This document shows, in pieces, positions 8,114 through 13,977 of a stretch of 26,125 bases of DNA. The stretch lies in assembly GCA_021780535.1 (NCBI GenBank), contig JAJXYN010000002.1, forward strand, positions 1-26,125, in the 5' to 3' direction. The first letter of the stretch is position 1. The number at the start of each line of letters is the position of its first letter. The DNA is from a bacterium (GTDB lineage Bacteria; Patescibacteria; ABY1; JAGPKW01). The position numbers and the translations under genes were made by a program. Under the pieces are notes generated by a model. That model saw only the letters and a program-made list of their open reading frames with translations. It was not told where the DNA came from and searched no databases.

Positions 8114-9343
8114 ATGAACTATTCTTCTTTTAATAGAAGAAATCTAAAGCCAAGGAAAAATAATATAAAATCTTTTTTATCAAGTATATATAATTTTATT
8201 AGTGGTAAAAATAATAAATTATTGATAGAAAAAAGTATAACAAAAAAAGCTTTTAGACGCCCGAACAAGATTGCTGGATCTACAAAAAAAGAGATTAAAA
8301 AAATAATAATTAAACTTTTTTATCTCGTTGTTATATTGTCAGTATTCTTATTTATTTCTTGGTTTTTGTTTTCTTCCCCATTTTTTAAAATTAAAAATGT
8401 TTCCATAAACATAGAAAATCAGAAGTATGTAGAATCATTAAATAAAATAGTTGATAACCAAAAACAACAGACTAAATTTTTTTGGAAACAAGATAATATA
8501 TTTATTTTTAATAAAAATAGTTTAATAGATTCAATAAATAAAATATCAAACGGATTTTTTTATAATATAGTAGTTATTAAAAGATTTCCAAATAGAATTG
8601 ATATAAATTTAAAAGAAAGATCTCCAAAGGTAGTATTTATAACAGATCAATATAAATATTATTTTGATGAAGATGCTAAAATGATTCTAAAAAGCAAAAA
8701 CAATATTGTTCCGGTTGTTGTTAATGCGCCACTCATTACTAGCACACCACAAGTAACAATTCACACAACAGCTATTACTAATAATGTAATAAAAGATAAT
8801 AATACAGCAAAAACAAATAAAACCAATACAAGCCCAGATAATGCACCAAAAACAGAGGAAAATATATTAAAAGAATTAATGAATAACCAAATAGAGAAAG
8901 ACTCTGGTGTTAAGGCAGTAGATATAACAAATGATAAAATTGCAAATAATAATTCAGATATTGAAAATTTGAAAAACTCTTTGAACTTTTCAAATAAAGA
9001 GGGAATATTTAAAGATTATAAATTCCCGGAAGTGTATTTATGTCAAAATATAGATTTAAAAGATTATGATATTAATAAAAATGTTATATCTTTTATTGCT
9101 AATCTTAGTATAAAATTGCCAAACAAAGCAATAAATATCAAAAAAATATTTTTAGAAACAATTGATGATTTAAAACTAACCGTAACAACAGATGTTGGGT
9201 ATGATATATATTTTAATACAAGCAAAGATATAGATCAGCAAATAGAGTATTTAGGGATAGTTATTAAAGACAAGATAAAAGATGATATAAAGAAAATAAA
9301 ATATATAGATCTTAGATTCGGTTCAAAAATATTTTATAAATAG
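8114..9343 (+). CDS. FtsQ/DivIB-like protein with POTRA domain
   Basis: Predicted divisome protein linking early and late division proteins at the septal membrane. The N-terminal 65 residues are basic and cytoplasmic; one helix lies at about 68-88 (IIIKLFYLVVILSVFLFISW). The usual short juxtamembrane FKIKNVSI opens a POTRA-like domain, followed by FYNIVVIKRFPNRIDINLKERSPKVVF, the FtsQ pattern of a strand pair with an R-P-N turn. Between about 200 and 300 lies an Asn/Thr/Lys-rich linker unusual for the family, then a C-terminal strand-rich region ending YIDLRFGSKIF, like the FtsQ terminus. It is longer (409) than typical (~250-300) because of the linker. Symbol withheld because ftsA/ftsZ neighbours are absent. 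Confidence 0.75.
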   Translation: MNYSSFNRRNLKPRKNNIKSFLSSIYNFISGKNNKLLIEKSITKKAFRRPNKIAGSTKKEIKKIIIKLFYLVVILSVFLFISWFLFSSPFFKIKNVSINIENQKYVESLNKIVDNQKQQTKFFWKQDNIFIFNKNSLIDSINKISNGFFYNIVVIKRFPNRIDINLKERSPKVVFITDQYKYYFDEDAKMILKSKNNIVPVVVNAPLITSTPQVTIHTTAITNNVIKDNNTAKTNKTNTSPDNAPKTEENILKELMNNQIEKDSGVKAVDITNDKIANNNSDIENLKNSLNFSNKEGIFKDYKFPEVYLCQNIDLKDYDINKNVISFIANLSIKLPNKAINIKKIFLETIDDLKLTVTTDVGYDIYFNTSKDIDQQIEYLGIVIKDKIKDDIKKIKYIDLRFGSKIFYK

Positions 9344-9369
9344 GGAATATTAACCGACCCCACCCTACC

Positions 9370-9383
9370 TATATTGTGCGACA
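9370..9383 (+). repeat. 14-bp inverted repeat, left arm
   Basis: TATATTGTGCGACA here is the exact reverse complement of 11650-11663. The GC core GTGCGAC is rare in this AT-rich background, so chance is less likely than for a plain AT match. The two arms enclose 2.3 kb. No target-site duplication is visible outside them. Confidence 0.6.
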
Positions 9384-9386
9384 TAA

Positions 9387-9428
9387 AATAATTCTTTTCA
9401 CATTAAAAGGGAAGAGAATTATTTTTTT
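9387..9428 (+). terminator. Rho-independent terminator after the ftsQ-like gene
   Basis: Thirteen-bp stem from AATAATTCTTTTC (9387-9399) and GAAGAGAATTATT (9411-9423) with one G-T pair, followed by a run of T. It ends the DUF4012 / S41 / FtsQ-like transcript. Confidence 0.8.
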
Positions 9429-9562
9429 AGTATAAAGTTGTTAACAATTTATTTTTTTTGTATTTATGAGATAATGTATAAATTTAGATTATGATTTTAT
9501 AAATTATTAAAATCCAAGGTTTAGAACATGTTTTAAACCATAAAACTTTAAATTTTTATTTA

Positions 9563-9664
9563 ATGCCTCCACTTCTGACGAATTTATCAATAATATTGTT
9601 TACTGGGTTATTACTAACATGTTTAGGGATATTATTTATATTACAATGTGATAAAGATGATTAA
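9563..9664 (+). CDS. Possible 33-residue single-pass membrane microprotein
   Basis: ATG at 9563, TAA at 9662-9664. The product starts MPPLLTNLSIILF, continues as a strongly hydrophobic helix of about 20 residues (TGLLLTCLGILFIL) and ends in a charged tail QCDKDD. One membrane helix with an acidic C-terminus is the typical build of bacterial membrane microproteins. No SD is seen, which fits host genes here. Its distance (over 100 nt) from the preceding terminator makes it a separate unit. An AT-rich sequence can produce such ORFs by chance, so this is tentative. Confidence 0.4.
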   Translation: MPPLLTNLSIILFTGLLLTCLGILFILQCDKDD

Positions 9665-9710
9665 ATTAAAGGTCTCTACACATGTCTATTTTTAAATAAA
9701 TAAATATATT

Positions 9711-9738
9711 ATGTCGCAAAAGGTATCTTGTGCGACAC
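9711..9738. repeat. GCGACA motif pair, inverted
   Basis: TGTCGCA (9712-9718) and TGCGACA (9731-9737) form a perfect 7-bp inverted repeat with a 12-nt gap. With the arms at 9370 and 11650 this makes four copies of the same GCGACA-centred motif in the island, one of them (TTGTGCGACA, 9728-9737) sharing ten bases with the terminal arms. Confidence 0.55.
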
Positions 9739-9776
9739 GGTATGTATTCAAAAAATAAATCCCCCATCACTTTTTC

Positions 9777-9818
9777 AAAAATAAAAAATCAGGATTAAAA
9801 ATCCGATTTTTTATTTTT
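9777..9818. terminator. Strong bidirectional hairpin terminator
   Basis: The 14-nt arms AAAAATAAAAAATC (9777-9790) and GATTTTTTATTTTT (9805-9818) are perfectly complementary, with GGATT/AATCC continuing inside the stem. Run-on T tracts exist on both strands, so it can stop transcripts from the microprotein side and from the minus-strand promoter at 10180-10208. Confidence 0.75.
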
Positions 9819-9931
9819 CTCTTTCAATTTATTATATAAAATTATTTCTTTTTAAATTAATTAATATTTAATTAAAATTTTTTAATAATTCCTTTTGCTA
9901 GGAAAAATCTCTTGCGCATTCAATATGTTTT

Positions 9932-10008
9932 GTGTTGTAATATATATTAAAAAACCAAAATTTTTTCTACTTCTACTATTATTTCTACTATCTTTAGTTT
10001 TAAAATTT
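9932..10008 (+). repeat. Direct repeat, copy A
   Basis: Begins GTGTTGTAATATA, contains TTAAAAAACCAAAATTTTTT and ends CTTTAGTTTTAAAATT. The same blocks in the same order and direction occur at 11398-11487, with small indels. The middle is a run of TTCTACT units. Confidence 0.6.
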
Positions 10009-10173
10009 ATATATTTGAAAAATTTTTTTCTCTCTTCCTTTTTTTATCTCCACATCATATAAATCGTGTTTTTTAATGCTTCGTTTTTAAAGTTTTGAGC
10101 GTTTAGCGAAAAACCTTTAAAAATGTAAGATTAAAAAATCACTCATCATAACGTAAGTAGAAATTTTCTATAT
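9950..10173 (-). ncRNA. Candidate structured non-coding RNA
   Basis: A consensus minus-strand promoter (10180-10208) predicts a start near 10173, yet no ORF longer than about ten codons follows. The transcript would contain a large nested stem: TTTTTAAAG (10083-10091) pairs with CTTTAAAAA (10115-10123), continued by GTTTT/AAAAC inside, and an outer stem pairs GTGTTTTTTAAT near 10067 with ATTAAAAAATCAC near 10130. The 5' segment AAATTTCTACTT near 10155 can also pair with AAGTAG plus AAAATTTT near 9961, closing the molecule. The 3' end is uncertain; transcription could run to the hairpin at 9777-9818. RNase P, tmRNA and SRP signatures were not seen. Confidence 0.4.
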
Positions 10174-10179
10174 CCCTCA

Positions 10180-10208
10180 ATTATAGCATATATTTAATTT
10201 TTTGTCAA
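10180..10208 (-). promoter_or_regulatory. Consensus sigma70 promoter for the candidate RNA
   Basis: On the minus strand, perfect TTGACA (10203-10208), 17 nt, perfect TATAAT (10180-10185). Confidence 0.8.
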
Positions 10209-10248
10209 ATATTAGCCTAAATTTATGAATTTTTAAGATAAAAAAATC

Positions 10249-10286
10249 GTCCACATTCACTTTTATTGCTAAAAGCTACAGTGGAC
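10249..10286 (-). terminator. Two-storey terminator of unknown gene 10311-10664
   Basis: Outer stem GTCCAC (10249-10254) with GTGGAC (10281-10286), internal loop, inner stem CTTTTA with TAAAAG and a 4-nt loop. Seven A at 10240-10246 give the U tract on the minus strand. A separate hairpin, ACTAGT at 10297-10302 and 10310-10315, holds the TAG stop codon. Confidence 0.75.
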
Positions 10287-10310
10287 ATATACTTAAACTA
10301 GTCAAAGAAA

Positions 10311-10664
10311 CTAGTCCGAGTACGCTTGGTTTCCTCTCGTACTCCTGCTTTCGGAGTGCTCCCACTCAAGGATGCCGTCGGCGATCACGACGGGACATTC
10401 TCTCCTGGAAGCTTTCCTTCGGAGTTTCTTTTCTATTCTCCGAATCTTCCTGAAGGCAGTGCCATCTTCCATGAGATGGTATTTCGGTTCCAGAAACCTT
10501 CGTCCGTCATTTGACAATACCGTTATGGAACAGAAACCTACTTCCTTCTTTTTCTCCCTTTCTTTCTTTGTTTTTTTCATGCATATCCTACGGCTGCCTC
10601 TAAAGGCGGTTTCGACGATTTTCGCCACTTCAGTCTCTTCAAGGATGTCCGTAGTGATCATCAT
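10311..10664 (-). CDS. Unknown basic protein in a GC-rich stand-alone unit
   Basis: Up to 117 residues, not recognised. Highly basic, with a Lys/Arg cluster KKTKKEREKKKE (about 30-41) and RKIRRIEKKLRRKASRR (about 72-88), which suggests RNA or DNA binding (inference). About 57% G+C in a sampled line (34 of 60 at 10321-10380), well above host genes. A strong SD AGGAGG stands before two adjacent ATG codons; the second (start at 10661) has the better spacing of 7 nt. Just upstream the leader forms a 7-bp hairpin, AGATAAG (10676-10682) with CTTATCT (10698-10704). Promoter, leader hairpin, SD, stop-codon hairpin and terminator make a complete monocistronic unit. Overlapping plus-strand ORFs lack these signals. 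Confidence 0.7.
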   Translation of the reverse strand: MMITTDILEETEVAKIVETAFRGSRRICMKKTKKEREKKKEVGFCSITVLSNDGRRFLEPKYHLMEDGTAFRKIRRIEKKLRRKASRRECPVVIADGILEWEHSESRSTRGNQAYSD

Positions 10665-10719
10665 GATTCCTCCTGAGATAAGACTCTATAACAACGCCTT
10701 ATCTTTTTGATGTTAAAAT

Positions 10720-10748
10720 ATAATATCACTTTTAATTAATAAAGTCAA
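10720..10748 (-). promoter_or_regulatory. sigma70 promoter of the 10311-10664 gene
   Basis: Minus strand TTGACT (10743-10748), 17 nt, TATTAT (10720-10725). It gives a leader of about 50 nt containing a hairpin next to the SD. Confidence 0.8.
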
Positions 10749-10754
10749 ATAAAT

Positions 10755-10780
10755 AAAAAATAGGCCGTATTTCTACAGCC
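10755..10780 (-). terminator. Terminator of the 10806-11075 gene
   Basis: GGCTGTA with TACGGCC around a GAAA tetraloop (10763-10780, minus strand, one G-T), followed by six T. It lies only 15 nt before the promoter of the next unit, so the two units are insulated from each other. Confidence 0.75.
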
Positions 10781-10805
10781 CAGTTAGAAGTTTTTTCTTG
10801 TTCTT

Positions 10806-11075
10806 TTATCTCTTCATGAGTTCAAATTGCTCTCTTGAGTGTTTGTGAAGATCGAATTCCATAGCTCGAAAGCCACGAAACGGCTTGCCATTGTGAGTAT
10901 GAGTTCCTTGCAAACCAGCATCAAGCATATTACAATCTTTACTTAGAGATATTCTTTTTAATGCACAGGAACAATTACTTCCCGTAATTCTTGGATTCTG
11001 ATCTTTTATTCTCTTATCTCGACGAATGGCTTTTGTATTGATATACAAATAGTAAAGCCCGATGTCATTATCCAT
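10806..11075 (-). CDS. Unknown 89-residue protein in a stand-alone unit
   Basis: Not recognised. Begins MDNDIGLYYLYINTKAIRR, then a Cys-containing middle (SNCSCALKRI, KDCNMLD) and a His/Arg-rich end (GTHTHNGKPFRGF, DLHKHSREQ). Three Cys and several His could bind metal, but no known zinc motif is met. The SD AGGAGG sits 8 nt before ATG, which fixes the start. A leader hairpin, GCAAGGC with GTCTTGC around six T (11092-11111), directly precedes it. Both this and the neighbouring unit have the same CTCAGGAGGA before the start codon, which suggests common origin of the leaders although the proteins show no clear similarity. G+C is above that of host genes. Confidence 0.65.
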   Translation of the reverse strand: MDNDIGLYYLYINTKAIRRDKRIKDQNPRITGSNCSCALKRISLSKDCNMLDAGLQGTHTHNGKPFRGFRAMEFDLHKHSREQFELMKR

Positions 11076-11130
11076 TGTAAACTCCTCCTGAGCAAGACAA
11101 AAAAGCCTTGCTTATAAATTGAATATTTAT

Positions 11131-11159
11131 ACAATACAACTTTTTATATTAAAAGTAAA
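11131..11159 (-). promoter_or_regulatory. sigma70 promoter of the 10806-11075 gene
   Basis: Minus strand TTTACT (11154-11159), 17 nt, TATTGT (11131-11136). Confidence 0.65.
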
Positions 11160-11256
11160 GTATAAACATATAACAAAGCTACATAAGTAAATATTTATAA
11201 TAGTTTACACAATTTTATATAATGTAATATTTATATAAATAAGTCAAGCGCGCTTA

Positions 11257-11419
11257 TTGACAAATAGGGGAGGTTAATGCACAGTCTATAAATAACCTGT
11301 GGATAACTTATTGACAACATGTTTATAAATATGTGTAATATAAATTGACAATCTGTGGAAAAATGTTCTAATATATATTGACAAAAATATAATAAAAGTG
11401 TTGTAATATAAATTGAAAA
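11257..11419 (+). promoter_or_regulatory. Periodic TTGACA array, iteron- or tandem-promoter-like
   Basis: TTGACA occurs on the + strand at 11257, 11311, 11345 and 11378, with TTGAAA at 11413; the last four are 33-35 bp apart. Each of the last copies sits in a longer unit resembling TGTAATATAAATTGACAA (11334-11351, 11367-11384, 11402-11419). The TGTAAT or TAATAT part lies 17-18 nt after the preceding TTGACA, so the array can be read as overlapping promoters or as iterons. No plus-strand gene follows, which makes a protein-binding array at least as likely as promoters. Confidence 0.5.
11298..11362 (-). other. DnaA-box matches
   Basis: A perfect consensus box TTATCCACA on the minus strand (11298-11306) and a close variant TTTTCCACA (11354-11362) lie within the TTGACA array, in very AT-rich DNA. 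They could mark a replication origin or a DnaA-controlled promoter. No dnaA, dnaN or rep gene is nearby. Confidence 0.45.
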
Positions 11420-11487
11420 TTAAAACTGAAAAAATTAAAAACCAAAATTTTTCTGTTATTTTTATTATTGCTTCTAGTTTTAAAATT
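11398..11487 (+). repeat. Direct repeat, copy B
   Basis: Corresponds to copy A at 9932-10008: GTGTTGTAATATA, then TTAAAAACCAAAATTTTTCT, then CTAGTTTTAAAATT, with a 20-25 nt insertion near the left end. The copies are 1.47 kb apart and bracket the candidate RNA and both unknown genes. Confidence 0.6.
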
Positions 11488-11649
11488 AGATTTTAAAATT
11501 TAAAATTGTTTTTAAATTTGGATTTTTCAGTTTTAAAATTATCTACATTTATCCTCTATAATTTATACATTTATTATTGATTAATAGTTTTTATTGTCAA
11601 AAAATAAATTTTGTGTTCAAATATAACTTTCCTAGCCTTCTCTATTATG

Positions 11650-11663
11650 TGTCGCACAATATA
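11650..11663 (-). repeat. 14-bp inverted repeat, right arm
   Basis: Exact reverse complement of 9370-9383. Confidence 0.6.
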
Positions 11664-11787
11664 TAAGACATACTTATTTCCTGTTCTGATTTTATAAGCT
11701 ATTTGTATGAGTATGATTATTGTATTAATATAATAATCATATTTACCTATATTTTATGATTATTTATAATTATAATTTTTTCTAATA

Positions 11788-11815
11788 AAAAATAGGCTTA
11801 TACTCGCCTATTTTT
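11788..11815 (-). terminator. Terminator of mltG
   Basis: Perfect 10-bp stem AAAAATAGGC (11788-11797) with GCCTATTTTT (11806-11815), directly after the mltG stop on the minus strand. Confidence 0.85.
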
Positions 11816-11817
11816 AT

Positions 11818-12813
11818 CTACCATAAATATTTTCTAACATTCATATTATGCTCCTCTAGTGTTTTAGAAAAAACAGCTTCCCCATCACTTTTATTAACAA
11901 AATAATAATAATCTGTAACACTTGGATTTATTGCAGCATTTATAGATTTATCACCAGGATTTGATATTGGGCCAACTGGAAGTCCTAATTTTCTATAAGT
12001 ATTATAATCATTTTCTGTCCATTTATCTTCAGCAATAGCCATATTATCTCTATTTTTAGTAAAATATACAACAGTACTATCCATTTGGAGCCTCATATTT
12101 TTTGCTATTCTGTTATTAATAACAGATGCAACAATAGGTCTATCTTGATCTAATTTCACTTCTTTTTCTATAACACTAGCCATTTTAATAATTTCATATA
12201 ATTTTTTATAATCAGTTATATTATATTTTTCTACAACTTTTGTATTAAAATCATTAAGCATTTTAGAGAAAATAGATTCTATGGTTGCGTTTTCATATAT
12301 TTCATAAGTATCAGGATATAAATAACCTTCCAAATTAAAAACGTAATCACTACTTATAAACGGATATTTATTTATTAAAACACTATTTTTATAATTATTA
12401 TCAATAAAATTTAATATATCCTCATATTTATAGTTTGTATTTTTTGATAAATATTCTGATACATCATATTTGTTAAAACCTTCTGGTATTGTTAGTTTTT
12501 TTGTTTTTAATAATGATTCCGCGCTAGAATTCGTAAGTAATTTAACTACTTTAGGAATATTATAAGAACCTAAAAATGTATATTTTCCAGATTTTATTGC
12601 TATATCAGTAACGCTGTTGAAGTAATTCTTAAATAAAAAAGAGCTAGATATAATCCCCTTATTTTTTAAGTTGTTAGAAATGCTATAAACCGTTTCACCT
12701 TTATTAACAATAAAAGTAAGATTAAGATTTTTTTGATAAATAAAAATAGAAAAATAAATACAAAATGTAATTAATATGATCCCTACTAATATTCCAAGTA
12801 TAATTTTTTTCAT
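11818..12813 (-). CDS. mltG: Endolytic murein transglycosylase MltG (YceG-like)
   Basis: Cleaves nascent glycan strands in the membrane-proximal peptidoglycan and so sets strand length. One N-terminal membrane helix (about 4-26), a LysM-like segment (FIVNKGETVYSISNNL), then the YceG domain: IPEGFNKYDVSEYL, NLEGYLYPDTYEI, ASVIEKEV with the catalytic Glu216, VINNRIAKNMRLQMDSTV and LPVGPISNPGDKSINAAINP. The 331-residue length is normal. It is divergent from corA with a shared AT-rich upstream region. No SD precedes the ATG. Its own terminator follows. Confidence 0.95.
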   Translation of the reverse strand: MKKIILGILVGIILITFCIYFSIFIYQKNLNLTFIVNKGETVYSISNNLKNKGIISSSFLFKNYFNSVTDIAIKSGKYTFLGSYNIPKVVKLLTNSSAESLLKTKKLTIPEGFNKYDVSEYLSKNTNYKYEDILNFIDNNYKNSVLINKYPFISSDYVFNLEGYLYPDTYEIYENATIESIFSKMLNDFNTKVVEKYNITDYKKLYEIIKMASVIEKEVKLDQDRPIVASVINNRIAKNMRLQMDSTVVYFTKNRDNMAIAEDKWTENDYNTYRKLGLPVGPISNPGDKSINAAINPSVTDYYYFVNKSDGEAVFSKTLEEHNMNVRKYLW

Positions 12814-12927
12814 TAATGAAGGAGGTTAAAATATAGAAATATAAAAACACAAAAAAATCTTTTGAATATTTTATATTTTTATATTTAAACTAATATTATT
12901 CTATCTTTTCTATAAAAAATAGCAATA

Positions 12928-12936
12928 TGGTATAAT
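12928..12936 (+). promoter_or_regulatory. Extended -10 promoter for corA
   Basis: TG at 12928-12929, then TATAAT (12931-12936), 47 nt before the corA start. No good -35 is seen. Confidence 0.5.
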
Positions 12937-12983
12937 AAAATAAATTTAAAAATTTTAAATATTCAGTTTTAAAATTAATCTTT

Positions 12984-13907
12984 ATGACAGACAATATTTC
13001 TCAAATATCTTTCAATAATATCCAATGGATAGATATATCAAAAAAAGGAAAAGAGGAGCTAATTTATTTAAAAAAAAGCTTTTCATTTGATAGTTTAGAT
13101 ATAGATGAATGTGAAAAAGATACTAAACATTCAAATATATTTGTAAAAAGAGATTACATATATTTTGAAATATTATTCCCTGTTTATAATAGAAAAACAA
13201 AACTTATAGATAGCTCAGAAATAAATTTTTTTGTTAAAGGAAATACTTTAATTACGGTTCATGATAATGAAATTGACCAATTATCAGAGTTTTTTGATAG
13301 ATTACAAAATGATGATATTTTAAAAAGAGATAATTTTCAAAATAATCCTATTGTGTTATTGTCTGGAATATTAAGTAATTTATTTGGGTCATGCTTCCCT
13401 ATGTTAAATCACATGGATGAGGATATTTTGCTTTTAGAAAAAGAAATATTTACGTCAGCAAATAAAACGAATACTAAGACAATATTACAACTTAGATGGA
13501 ATGTTATTAATTTTAGAAGAATTATACAATCATATAAAGGTATAGTTGATAAACTAATAATGACTGGAGAAAATTTGTTTTCAATGAGTAAATTAAAATT
13601 ATATTATGTGGATTTGCTTGAAAAAATAAAAGATATATGGGTGATGTTGGAAAATCAAAAAGACTCAATACATGCACTCCAAGAAACAAATGAATCATTA
13701 ATATCCTTTCAGCTTAATGATATTATGAAAGTATTAGCATTAATCTCAGCAGTTATGATGCCACCAGCATTTATAGTGGGATTGTTTAGTGTAAATGCAA
13801 AAATACCATACATAGATAATCCAATGTTTTTTTTCTTCATATTGGGTGCGTGTATAACTGTGGTTTTAACATTTATAAGATATTTCAAAAAAAGAAAGTG
13901 GCTATAA
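12984..13907 (+). CDS. CorA-family divalent cation transporter with altered GMN motif
   Basis: A 307-residue CorA-like inner-membrane channel (Mg2+, Co2+ or Ni2+ in known members). It has the cytoplasmic alpha/beta domain (FFVKGNTLITVHDNEI), a long stalk helix (LLLEKEIFTSANKTNTKTILQLR and following) and two C-terminal helices (about 249-267 and 279-300), ending in the basic tail RYFKKRKWL. The signature at the end of the first helix, normally YGMN, reads FSVN (SVN at 269-271). The following KIPYIDNP loop is otherwise typical. GMN forms the selectivity filter in CorA, so transport may be changed or lost. It is preceded by an extended -10 promoter. Confidence 0.85.
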   Translation: MTDNISQISFNNIQWIDISKKGKEELIYLKKSFSFDSLDIDECEKDTKHSNIFVKRDYIYFEILFPVYNRKTKLIDSSEINFFVKGNTLITVHDNEIDQLSEFFDRLQNDDILKRDNFQNNPIVLLSGILSNLFGSCFPMLNHMDEDILLLEKEIFTSANKTNTKTILQLRWNVINFRRIIQSYKGIVDKLIMTGENLFSMSKLKLYYVDLLEKIKDIWVMLENQKDSIHALQETNESLISFQLNDIMKVLALISAVMMPPAFIVGLFSVNAKIPYIDNPMFFFFILGACITVVLTFIRYFKKRKWL

Positions 13908-13928
13908 AATACGGCCATTTTTCTTTTT
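13899..13928 (+). terminator. Terminator of corA
   Basis: TGGCT with GGCCA (13899-13903 and 13913-13917) spans the stop codon and is followed by TTTTTCTTTTT. Confidence 0.5.
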
Positions 13929-13977
13929 AAAAAAGAAAAAGTAGGCGAAAAAAGAAAAATATGCTTTAATTATTTCC

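Larger units (their letters stand above)
9344..10310. other. Long intergenic region (left part of the non-coding island)
   Basis: Almost 1 kb without a long gene. It contains, in order, one arm of a 14-bp inverted repeat, the ftsQ-like terminator, a 33-codon ORF, an internal GCGACA inverted repeat, a strong bidirectional terminator, copy A of a direct repeat, a minus-strand promoter with a structured transcript, and the terminator of the first unknown gene. Each is listed separately. Confidence 0.7.
11076..11817. other. Long intergenic region (right part of the non-coding island)
   Basis: No gene supported over 740 bases. It holds the promoter of the 10806-11075 gene, DnaA-box matches within periodic TTGACA elements (11257-11419), direct-repeat copy B, a 12-bp inverted repeat (AAAACTGAAAAA at 11422-11433 with its complement at 11523-11534), a weak minus-strand promoter-like pair near 11573-11600, the right 14-bp inverted-repeat arm, and the mltG terminator. 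Confidence 0.65.

Noticed and set aside
9960..10165. TTCTACT units and AAATTTCTACT, resembling the Cas12a direct repeat
   Set aside because: No regular repeat-spacer array, no GTAGAT partner arm close by, and no cas genes in the window; likely low-complexity similarity.
10326..10710. Plus-strand ORFs of 62 and 112 codons over the unknown basic-protein gene
   Set aside because: They lack a promoter and SD, while the minus-strand ORF has promoter, leader, AGGAGG and terminator; they are antisense shadows.
11613..11625. GTTCAAAT resembling a tRNA T-loop
   Set aside because: No flanking stems or acceptor arm; no tRNA fold could be drawn.
9370..11663. Insertion sequence or classical transposon
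   Set aside because: No transposase or resolvase ORF and no target-site duplication at the inverted repeats; kept only as an element candidate.
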